A DNA stretch of 64,000 nt, from the NCBI GenBank assembly GCA_904395885.1, contig CAJFOF010000019.1, positions 1 through 64,000 on the forward strand. Reading direction: 5' to 3'. The stretch comes from an uncultured Lachnospiraceae bacterium (GTDB taxonomy: Bacteria; Bacillota; Clostridia; Lachnospirales; Lachnospiraceae). The notes below the pieces were generated by a model that worked only from the letters and a program-made list of their open reading frames with translations, had not been told where the DNA came from and ran no database searches. Of this stretch, positions 25,657-32,965 are shown one piece after another. Each line of letters starts with the position of its first letter. Positions within the stretch are counted from its first letter, which is position 1. The translations under genes and the position numbers were made by a program.

Positions 25657-27174
25657 TCAGAACCGGGCATAAATAAAGGCCGAGGGATCATAACCCCTCC
25701 CATAAAATCCAAATATCAAGATTGCGAATGCCAGGATCGCACATACCGCTCCTCTGATTTCAGGTTTTCCTTCCTGATTTCCATGGACTTCTTTCCAGTG
25801 GGATACTGCCCCCAGCAATCCCAAGCTCAGAAGAAGGACTGCGCCGTCTGCTCCATTCAATCCCAAAACGCCAAGTCCCTCTGCCGCAAGTTGCCCGGCA
25901 TTGCCGGAAAACATCCCCTTAAAAATCTCTCCCGCCATCTTCAGCGAATCAGACCGGAAAAGCACAAACCCTGCCGAAACCAGCACAAACGTCCGGACTC
26001 TCTGAAAAAATACCCAGACCGGATTCTCCTTATTCAGCCCTGTCAGGGAATAAAATTTCTTTTGCCATGGCTCCGTCAGCAGGGCTGCTGCCATCAGAAC
26101 GGCATGGTAAAGACCAGAGCCAATGATAAAGGTCCATTTTCCTCCATGCCACAATCCCAGCAGAAACCAGACAATCAGCAAAGCGGCCACTGTAGGAATT
26201 TTCTTCCCCTGTTTTTTTCCAAAATGCCGCTTTCCCCAATCGCCTAAACGCTGGAATCCATCCGTCTTCAGCAGGGGATACATTACAAAATCTTTGAACC
26301 AGGCTCCCAGAGTCATGTGCCATCTTCTCCAGAATTCTGCAATAGACCGGGAACAAAAAGGCTGTCTGAAATTTTCCGGAAGCTTTACACCGAAAAGTCC
26401 GGCCGCCCCCAGAGCAATATCCATAGCACCGGCAAAATCTGTGTAGAGCTGAAAGGCAAATGCTGCAGCAGCCAGCACCAGATACCATCCGCCGAATGTC
26501 TCGCAGTCGCTGTAAACCGTATCTACGATCACTCTCAAGCGCTCGGAAATCACCAGTTTCTGGAACAATCCCCACAGAATCCTCTGCAGGCCGCCTAAAA
26601 ATCTCTCTGCTCCGGCTCCCTTTCCAGAAAATAGCGTTTCTGACAATGTGCCGTATCTGACAATTGGCCCCATGGCCATCTGCGGAAAGAACCCGCCAAA
26701 CAGAGCCAGCTTCACCGGATTTCTCTCCGCAGGAATAACTCCCCACCTGACCTCTACAAGGTATCCCAGAAGGCTCAGAGTATAAAAAGAAATTGCCGTC
26801 GGAGCCACTGTCTGTATCGGTGTCCAGTCATATTCTCTTCCTATAAGCCAAAAAAATTCCTGCGCCGTATATCCCGGAAAATTGATATACTGAAATCCGG
26901 CTAAGAGGCCCAACAGTATCACGACCGCCGCCCAGAACAGAAGGCGGGCCACTCCGCCCTTCTCTTCTCTAAAGCGCTCGCTTCCAAGGGCTGCCGCCCA
27001 GGCGACAAACACCGAAAATCCATAGACTGCAAGACTTCTTACCCCTCCGGAAAGGATCAGAAACAGCCCGCTGGCGAGCAGCAGAGTTCCCATCCTCCAT
27101 CGCTTCGGGCACACGTAAAAAAGAGCTGCCACTGCCGGCAAAAACAGTGCAAATTGGTACGATACAAACGTCAT
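25657..27174 (-). CDS. MBOAT family O-acyltransferase (DltB/AlgI-like)
   Basis: A 505-residue polytopic membrane acyltransferase. It has about 11 hydrophobic segments, the block FRQPFCSRSIAEFWRRWHMTLGAWF, and the catalytic His in LGLWHGGKWTF (near residue 343). DltB and AlgI move acyl groups from a cytoplasmic carrier to extracellular polymers. Its ATG overlaps the stop of the acyl carrier protein gene by 3 bases, so carrier and transferase are made together. The polymer acceptor is unknown. Confidence 0.92.
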   Translation of the reverse strand: MTFVSYQFALFLPAVAALFYVCPKRWRMGTLLLASGLFLILSGGVRSLAVYGFSVFVAWAAALGSERFREEKGGVARLLFWAAVVILLGLLAGFQYINFPGYTAQEFFWLIGREYDWTPIQTVAPTAISFYTLSLLGYLVEVRWGVIPAERNPVKLALFGGFFPQMAMGPIVRYGTLSETLFSGKGAGAERFLGGLQRILWGLFQKLVISERLRVIVDTVYSDCETFGGWYLVLAAAAFAFQLYTDFAGAMDIALGAAGLFGVKLPENFRQPFCSRSIAEFWRRWHMTLGAWFKDFVMYPLLKTDGFQRLGDWGKRHFGKKQGKKIPTVAALLIVWFLLGLWHGGKWTFIIGSGLYHAVLMAAALLTEPWQKKFYSLTGLNKENPVWVFFQRVRTFVLVSAGFVLFRSDSLKMAGEIFKGMFSGNAGQLAAEGLGVLGLNGADGAVLLLSLGLLGAVSHWKEVHGNQEGKPEIRGAVCAILAFAILIFGFYGRGYDPSAFIYARF

Positions 27175-27422
27175 CTTTTCTGCTCCTGCTTCTTGGCAAT
27201 CAAATCTGCCATTTCTCCTACGTTTTCCATATGAGTGACTTCTCCCATACTGAATTTCACTCCAAAACCTTTTTCCACGGCCACAATCAAGTTAATATGC
27301 TCCAAACTGTCCCAGTCCTCAATGTCCTCCGCTGTTGTATCGTCTGTTACATGAATGTTGGGATCGTCAAAAACATCCTGAAATATCTCATCCAGCTTTT
27401 CAAAAATTTCCTTCCGCGTCAT
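27171..27422 (-). CDS. Acyl carrier protein (DltC-like context)
   Basis: An 83-residue carrier protein with phosphopantetheine-attachment Ser in DWDSLEHINL. It is a dedicated carrier, not the fatty-acid ACP: no fab genes are near. It lies between an FkbH-like HAD protein and MBOAT, which suggests that the FkbH protein loads it and MBOAT unloads it at the membrane. Confidence 0.93.
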   Translation of the reverse strand: MTRKEIFEKLDEIFQDVFDDPNIHVTDDTTAEDIEDWDSLEHINLIVAVEKGFGVKFSMGEVTHMENVGEMADLIAKKQEQKR

Positions 27423-27456
27423 CCTTTTTTCCTTCTTATCCGGTCATCTTCACGGT

Positions 27457-29262
27457 TCACTTCATCTGCCTGATCTCAATAACGGAACAGCAGGGTCTGT
27501 ATGTCTCTGTCTCCAACTCCCAGACTGTACTTTTGTCTTCTCTCTCTTCTATCAGGCGAAATCCCATGGTTCCATAAAAATCTTTCACCATCTGGTTTTT
27601 TGCCGTTGGAATATAATACCCTCTTATCACCGAAATCCCCATTCTCTTTGATCGGATTACCAGCTCGTCCAGCATTGCCTTTTCCATATCTCTTTTTAGT
27701 ACTCGGCAGGACATGAGCCACAGCTCTATATGAAGGATCCGCTCCTCTTTTCTTCCCAGAATTACAGATACCACTCCGTTGTCTCCAAAGCGGTCTGTCA
27801 GCCTTCCATACAAATCCAGGTAGTCCTGATCCGCTGCACACTGCTCCAGTTCGGCCTGAGTAAAACGTTTTGTCGTCAAATTGAACTGATTGGACTTATT
27901 CGTCAGTTGGGCAATTCTGTCCATATATTCCGGCGAATAAGAACCTATCTCCGCTTTCATATCTAATGATCGCAAATACTGGCCGTAATCCGCAAAAGCT
28001 GCCTCCTGCTTTTTTCTCAGAAGATTTTCCCGATACATGGCATCTCTCTTTAGATCATCCTTGGAAAGTCTGACCGGCTCAAAAAAGCCTGACCGGTCCA
28101 AAATCTGAATATATCTCTCCGGCTGTGGCTCTTGTCCCTCCGTCATCTCAGGAACCGCGGCCAAAGGAACCTGATGTTCCACCATATGGCGCTCCGCCGG
28201 ATTATCATCGACAAATACAAGGGCATCCTGTCCAATATTCAGCTCTGACGCAATTTCTCTTAAATTTTGATCCTTGGGCTGCCAATTAGCTTTTATCACA
28301 ATGAAGTCTTCCGGAGACAGTATGCTGTCTGGCCGTTTTAGTCCCGCCAGGGCATTCTCCTCCTGATTTTTGGAATCTATATTTAATAAGACTCCCATTT
28401 TTTTGTGAGCTTTTAAATACATCTGAAATTCGCTGTAGACCTGAGCCATCCCGGTCTCGTGGCCGATGGCAATGCCTTCCGGCCCATCGTCCCCTACGAC
28501 TCCTCCCCACAGGGTATTGTCCAGATCCAATACCAGCGCCTTTTTGTTCTTACCAAAGACCGCCTTTATCATGTTGGCCAAATTAAAAGCAAGTTCCGGA
28601 ATCGCAGGCACTGCAGGACTGTATTTATACATATGCCAGTACAGTGGATCATTCCAACGGCTAAGGCCATACTCAGCAGCCAGCCAGTCGATATCCTGAA
28701 TCAAAAAATCATCGTGTTCCTCCGCATACTGATAAAATCTTTGATTGAGCTGTCCTAAAAAGCTCTCTCTTCCTCTGAAATCCCAGGCATCCATATTTCC
28801 CAATAACCGATAAGAAGGCTTTTCAAAATTGTTCTGAATGACTGGACAGTGAAATTGCTTTCCAATCCCCTCCCATACCTGTCGGAAATGGCTGTACGCC
28901 TCCTCAAGTTTTCTCTCGACCTCTTCTCTGCTGTCCTCCGGCTGCGGAAACATCAGTTCCGGAACATTTCTGCTGGTAGTATGGATATAAACCAGATCCG
29001 GGGCAAAGTCAGTCAATTTTTCATTTCCAAAAATTCCGTCCTCGTAGTACCGGTTATAACCTGACTCATAAAATTCCGCCTCAATCCCATAATTCAGGAG
29101 AAACAGTTCCAAAAGCTTCACAATATCATCTGTCGTAGAGCCGCCCAGAACTGCAATCTTCTTTCGCAGACGTGCGGAACCATCCTGAAGCAGGGTTCTC
29201 TTTATGCTCTTCTTTTTCTTAAGCAAATATTCTCCATTAAAAGGATACTCCAACTCTCTCAT
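27457..29262 (-). CDS. FkbH-like HAD-IIIC family protein (SGNH-HAD-GNAT)
   Basis: A 601-residue three-part protein. The N-terminal SGNH-like segment (VLGGSTTDD, about residues 40-230), the HAD-IIIC core (LVLDLDNTLWGGVVGDDG with the DxDxT motif near residue 245, then VFVDDNPAER), and a C-terminal GNAT-like domain (about residues 430-590) give the usual FkbH architecture. FkbH proteins take glycerate from 1,3-bisphosphoglycerate, dephosphorylate it and load it on a carrier protein. With ACP and MBOAT next door it most likely primes the carrier with a three-carbon acid. AGGGGG precedes the ATG. Confidence 0.88.
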   Translation of the reverse strand: MRELEYPFNGEYLLKKKKSIKRTLLQDGSARLRKKIAVLGGSTTDDIVKLLELFLLNYGIEAEFYESGYNRYYEDGIFGNEKLTDFAPDLVYIHTTSRNVPELMFPQPEDSREEVERKLEEAYSHFRQVWEGIGKQFHCPVIQNNFEKPSYRLLGNMDAWDFRGRESFLGQLNQRFYQYAEEHDDFLIQDIDWLAAEYGLSRWNDPLYWHMYKYSPAVPAIPELAFNLANMIKAVFGKNKKALVLDLDNTLWGGVVGDDGPEGIAIGHETGMAQVYSEFQMYLKAHKKMGVLLNIDSKNQEENALAGLKRPDSILSPEDFIVIKANWQPKDQNLREIASELNIGQDALVFVDDNPAERHMVEHQVPLAAVPEMTEGQEPQPERYIQILDRSGFFEPVRLSKDDLKRDAMYRENLLRKKQEAAFADYGQYLRSLDMKAEIGSYSPEYMDRIAQLTNKSNQFNLTTKRFTQAELEQCAADQDYLDLYGRLTDRFGDNGVVSVILGRKEERILHIELWLMSCRVLKRDMEKAMLDELVIRSKRMGISVIRGYYIPTAKNQMVKDFYGTMGFRLIEEREDKSTVWELETETYRPCCSVIEIRQMK

Positions 29263-29297
29263 ATATTCCCCCTGTACGCCGATGCTAACCCTGGCAC

Positions 29298-29330
29298 AAA
29301 AAACGGGAATACCATTTCTGATATTCCCGT
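29298..29330 (-). terminator. Terminator or attenuator between the small secreted protein and the FkbH gene
   Basis: ACGGGAATA and TATTCCCGT form a stem on the minus strand, followed by TTTTTTG. No promoter was found between it and the FkbH start at 29262, so partial read-through probably serves the downstream genes. Confidence 0.75.
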
Positions 29331-29342
29331 CGCATCAGCCAA

Positions 29343-29840
29343 TTATTTTTGAGGCACATAATGCTCATAAGAAATATCCACGACCTTATCATTTTTCAAA
29401 CCGCAGTCAATGATAATCTGGGAATTTCCCAGGGTAACTGTGTAAAGCCCCAGGCTTTCCACCGCATCCGGATAAGCCGCCTTGACTTCCTTCGGCGTCT
29501 GGCCCAGTTTAAGCCCCTCTTCTGTTGCAGCATCATCTTTCAGCACAATGGTCTGGACAATCGTCTTCTTCGCCTCGTTCTGGGTCGTATAAAGATCAAA
29601 GTCTTCATATTGATATACCTTGTCCTTGCCTCCGTTGGCACAGTTATTCAACACCCTGGTATCATCTGCCTCTCCCAGACTGTCCAGAATCGGCTGCGCC
29701 TCTGCCCCCACTGCAATCTGAACCTTTTCTGCAGTAAACGTATAGGAGGCCTTTGCCTCTGCAGCCCAGGTGTACACGGTCGAGGACAGAACTGCGGTCG
29801 CCGCCAGCATCCCGGCCAACACTTTTCTCATCTTTTTCAT
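29343..29840 (-). CDS. Small secreted protein of unknown function
   Basis: A 165-residue protein. The signal peptide (KKMRKVLAGMLAATAVLSS, Ala-rich to TWA-AEA) predicts export after about residue 26. The mature part is an alpha/beta domain with VQIAVGAEAQPILDSLGE, YQYEDFDLYTTQ and KLGQTPKEVKAAYPDA; the two GxTxxEV/LG-type turns hint at a duplicated BLIP/PepSY-like fold, but I do not recognise a named family. AGGAGG lies before the ATG. It sits between the SGNH and FkbH genes. Confidence 0.75.
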   Translation of the reverse strand: MKKMRKVLAGMLAATAVLSSTVYTWAAEAKASYTFTAEKVQIAVGAEAQPILDSLGEADDTRVLNNCANGGKDKVYQYEDFDLYTTQNEAKKTIVQTIVLKDDAATEEGLKLGQTPKEVKAAYPDAVESLGLYTVTLGNSQIIIDCGLKNDKVVDISYEHYVPQK

Positions 29841-29929
29841 TTTCTTTCCTCCTGTTCTATGATTATCACGCCCATCCTTTCTCTGCAGCTTCCATGCCTG
29901 AAATGGATAGACTTTTCATCCTGACATCG

Positions 29930-31018
29930 CTATTCAGATTCTTCATTAAATTTCGCAATATATCCCAGCTTTTCAAATTCCTCAGCCTGGCGGGCTTTTT
30001 CTTCCTCGTAAGCCTCAAGCCTTTCCTCATAATAAGAAGCAATTGCCGGCTCCTGCCTGTGATCCGGTAATTCCAGCTCTCGCTGAAGAGCTGCTCCAAG
30101 ATACCGAGCCACCTTCTCTGCTCCATATACATTTAAATGGAGTCCCTCATCGTAAGTGTCTCTGGTCATATCCAGTCCTGTTTCTTCCATCAGCTCTAAA
30201 AAATTATAGTACAGAAGTCCATGCTCCTGCGAATATGCCTCAATCTGCTCCTCATATGGCTCCGGCCATTCCGGATAAAGGCTCGGCGCTTTCATAAGAA
30301 TCAGCGGAATCCCTTTGTCTTCACAGGCCTCTCGTATCCGGTCAAGATATTGATAATTTTCCTCCGGAAACGTGTAATCCGCCCTTCTCCGTTCCCTTGG
30401 GAACTCTGCCGCCGGCCGGATATCTGCCCGCAAATAATAGCCCTGGAAGGAAGTTAGCGGTTTTTCCTTCCAGCTATAGATAAAATCTTCCTTTTCAAGA
30501 CTGCTCCATCTGGAATGATAGCGAAGAATCGGAAACAGGTATTCCACCATATGCTCGCCCTCCATCATGGATGCGGAAATTCCTTCCCATTTATTCCTTC
30601 CCCACGGCATCCCGTCAAACACCATCCGGTTGTATTCCTCTGTATCCTGGCCTGCCACTTCCATAGCCTGAACATTCAAAAGAACTGCTTTGGGGGTTTC
30701 CCTCTCCAAAGCATCCATCAAAATGTAGTAAGACTGAGACATCAGTTGATTGGAATTTCCTCTGATAAAACTCGTAATGCCGAATTCACTCCAGAGTTCC
30801 ATTGGTGAGATATTTTCATAAGATTCGCAATTCCCGATGATCAGAAGATCGTGAGGCGTTTTGTCCCGATAATATTCTTCTGTAAAATTCCCTTCTATAA
30901 CTGCTCCCTGATATTTTGGTATAAGGATTCTCTGAGCCGCGGCCGCCGCCAAAACAAATATCACTGCCGGCAAAATGATGGATATCAGGAGCTGCCTCCT
31001 ATTTTTGTTTTTGCACAT
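29930..31018 (-). CDS. Membrane-anchored SGNH/GDSL-like protein (DltD-like role)
   Basis: A 362-residue protein with one N-terminal transmembrane anchor (about residues 9-30) and an extracytoplasmic SGNH-type domain. Block I reads LLIIGNCESYENISPMELW, where the usual Ser after GDS/GSS positions is replaced by Cys or shifted to the following Ser. The last block is DEGLHLNVYGAEKVARYL, giving the Asp-x-x-x-His pair. This architecture matches DltD and other helpers of MBOAT acyltransferases. Its ATG overlaps the transglutaminase stop by one base. C-terminal residues 320-362 form a charged helix. Confidence 0.8.
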   Translation of the reverse strand: MCKNKNRRQLLISIILPAVIFVLAAAAAQRILIPKYQGAVIEGNFTEEYYRDKTPHDLLIIGNCESYENISPMELWSEFGITSFIRGNSNQLMSQSYYILMDALERETPKAVLLNVQAMEVAGQDTEEYNRMVFDGMPWGRNKWEGISASMMEGEHMVEYLFPILRYHSRWSSLEKEDFIYSWKEKPLTSFQGYYLRADIRPAAEFPRERRRADYTFPEENYQYLDRIREACEDKGIPLILMKAPSLYPEWPEPYEEQIEAYSQEHGLLYYNFLELMEETGLDMTRDTYDEGLHLNVYGAEKVARYLGAALQRELELPDHRQEPAIASYYEERLEAYEEEKARQAEEFEKLGYIAKFNEESE

Positions 31019-32073
31019 TACGGCGTTTTCGGGTAGGCGCTGACATCAAAATTGTGGGCTCCCCAGGAACCTGCCTGAAGCTGCCCGGTTGTCACCAGGC
31101 ACCAACGTCCTCCCGTCCTCCTTGGTGTTGTGTCAAAATGGTACCAGGCTCCGTCTACGTTTACCAGATTCCAGAAATGATCCCCGTCCGAAGCCCGAAC
31201 CACGCATATATTGGGCATCCCTGCAGCTTCCAGAAGATATTTCGACATCGCATAATACTCAAAACAATTCCCTGAATGGCGCCGGAACCCATACAGAGCA
31301 GCGGCGGCCTCTCCGCTCTCCGGCCTCAGCCCTCCGCTTGTATATGTCATATTTCCGCGAATATAATTGTAAATAGCAGAAGCCTTCTGAGGTTTTGTCA
31401 TTGCCGGTGTCGTAATCGATGCGACAATCTGGGCCGCAATCGCCTCTGCCTGAAGTTCTTCCTCAGTTTTTTCCTGAATCGTATCGGTCACAGCCCCATC
31501 CTCACCCAGAACATATTGAATTCCGTCAACTGTGATTGTCTGTCCTGTCAGCATTCCTCCATCTGTACCAACCCGATAACGCTTTCCGTCTGTGTCGATC
31601 CAGGCATCCTCCATCATGTATCCCTGGCTGTCAAAGTAATACCAGACGCCGTCTATTTTCTGCCAGCCATCCTTCAAAAAGCTCCCATCAAAATTCTGGT
31701 AATACCATCCGGTATCATCCTGCCTCCAGTTACTGACCCCAGGTCCCGGGCCATCATCATTCTCAACTGTATACCGGCTTATAACTGCTTCTTCAGATGG
31801 ATTTTCGATCCATACTCCCTGGCCGTCAAAGCGCTCTGTTCTGCCATTTATCAGATAACTTCCGGTCACCATACAGCCAGTTCCATCAAAATAATACCAA
31901 TTTCCGTCAATCTCTTTCCAGGAATTTACAACATAAGATCCATCATCTTCCCGATAGCGCCAAGATGAAATGCCCTCTTCCTTTTTTTCCCATTGTCCGG
32001 CATAGGCAGGCAAAGCCAGCCCAGCAGAAAGAGCAGCAGAAAAAACGATCACAGCCGCTTGTGTCTTTTTCAT
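31018..32073 (-). CDS. Secreted transglutaminase-like protein with cell-wall-binding repeats
   Basis: A 351-residue exported protein. The signal peptide is cleaved after about residue 25 (PAYA-G). About five choline-binding-type repeats follow (NSWKEIDGNWYYFDGTGCM, GWQKIDGVWYYFDSQGYM), and then a transglutaminase-like domain with Cys in SGNCFEYYAM, His in DGDHFWNLVNVDG and Asp in WYHFDTTP. It should sit on the cell wall and act on surface proteins or peptides, possibly as a protease. It heads the minus-strand run that continues with the SGNH gene. Confidence 0.88.
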   Translation of the reverse strand: MKKTQAAVIVFSAALSAGLALPAYAGQWEKKEEGISSWRYREDDGSYVVNSWKEIDGNWYYFDGTGCMVTGSYLINGRTERFDGQGVWIENPSEEAVISRYTVENDDGPGPGVSNWRQDDTGWYYQNFDGSFLKDGWQKIDGVWYYFDSQGYMMEDAWIDTDGKRYRVGTDGGMLTGQTITVDGIQYVLGEDGAVTDTIQEKTEEELQAEAIAAQIVASITTPAMTKPQKASAIYNYIRGNMTYTSGGLRPESGEAAAALYGFRRHSGNCFEYYAMSKYLLEAAGMPNICVVRASDGDHFWNLVNVDGAWYHFDTTPRRTGGRWCLVTTGQLQAGSWGAHNFDVSAYPKTP

Positions 32074-32292
32074 TTTTCTCTCCTGTTACAAATTCATTAA
32101 AATCTATTTCTTTTATTTTACTCTCCTCTGTCAGCTATTGTCAATCATTTCCCATTAAATAAAAAAGTCGAAATATCGTCTTTTATATAGACAATAATTG
32201 GATAATATGCTATACTTCATTTTACCTTTTATCAATGCCGGCGTGAACCTAAAAGACCACTCATTTTCTTACACTTATAAAGGAGTATGCCT

Positions 32293-32763
32293 ATGACCAA
32301 TGAAGAACTAAGGCTGTTATCCGAGTTACTGGACAGCAAACTTGACCCAATCAAACAAGATATTAGTTGTCTAAGAGCAGATGTCTTTGAACTTAGACAG
32401 GACATGGCCCAGGCCAAACAGGATATTTCTGAACTCAAACAGGATGTCTCTGTCCTCAAACAGGACATGGCTCAAGCCAAGCAGGATATTTCCGAACTTA
32501 AACAGGGCATTGCCCAGCTGACTTCCAGAGTTTCTGTCCTGGAAAGAGATATGGCCGAAGTGAAAACCGCAGTCTTTGAAATGAAAGTATGTATGGAAAA
32601 TCACATACTCCCCTGTATCCAGCTTCTTGCAGAAAATTATCTTCCTGCCGCCAAACGGTATGAAACCGCAGTGGTGGATATGGAAATTGTAAAAGCTGAT
32701 GTCGAAATACTGAAAATGACTGTGAAAAAGCACAGCCATATGATCCAGGAATTAATCCGCTGA
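32293..32763 (+). CDS. Coiled-coil protein with a tandem 21-residue repeat
   Basis: A 156-residue protein, almost entirely heptad-repeat helix (residues about 10-90 and 120-150) with the block QDMAQAKQDISELKQ occurring twice at a 21-residue period. No enzymatic or membrane domain is seen. I choose the second ATG (32293), 7 bases after AAAGGAG; the ATG at 32287 is only one base from it. Similar proteins occur widely in Lachnospiraceae without known function. It stands alone. Confidence 0.75.
   Translation: MTNEELRLLSELLDSKLDPIKQDISCLRADVFELRQDMAQAKQDISELKQDVSVLKQDMAQAKQDISELKQGIAQLTSRVSVLERDMAEVKTAVFEMKVCMENHILPCIQLLAENYLPAAKRYETAVVDMEIVKADVEILKMTVKKHSHMIQELIR
32398..32523 (+). repeat. Two tandem 63-bp repeats inside the coiled-coil gene
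   Basis: Units 32398-32460 and 32461-32523 start CAGGACATGGC(C/T)CA(G/A)GCCAA(A/G). Differences are mostly at third codon positions, so it is an older in-frame duplication that keeps the heptad register. Confidence 0.75.
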
Positions 32764-32780
32764 TATACATTTGAGGTGAG

Positions 32781-32881
32781 GTTAGCGTCAGTGCACAGAA
32801 GCGTACGCGGAATGAAAGTAACGTAAAGGCAGAACAAATTAACCCTTCACCGACCGTATTGTCCTCCTGTACACTAACGCT
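32781..32881. other. Structured intergenic region with long inverted repeat
   Basis: AGCGTCAGTGCACAG (32784-32798) and CTGTACACTAACGCT (32867-32881) are inverted copies with 13 of 15 pairs, separated by 68 bases. The region lacks an ORF. It could be a folded RNA, a relic of a mobile element end or a protein-binding site. Confidence 0.4.
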
Positions 32882-32906
32882 ATCAAGGAAAGGGTGTAGC
32901 TTTTTT

Positions 32907-32936
32907 GGCGGCCGGGTAATTCGGCCGCCATTTTAC
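32907..32936 (+). terminator. Possible terminator after the coiled-coil gene
   Basis: GGCGGCCG, a 7-base loop and CGGCCGCC, followed only by ATTTTAC; T residues precede the stem. It lies 143 bases after the gene, so the assignment is weak. Confidence 0.4.
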
Positions 32937-32965
32937 ATGATCATGAATTGAACGGAAGTTCAGGC

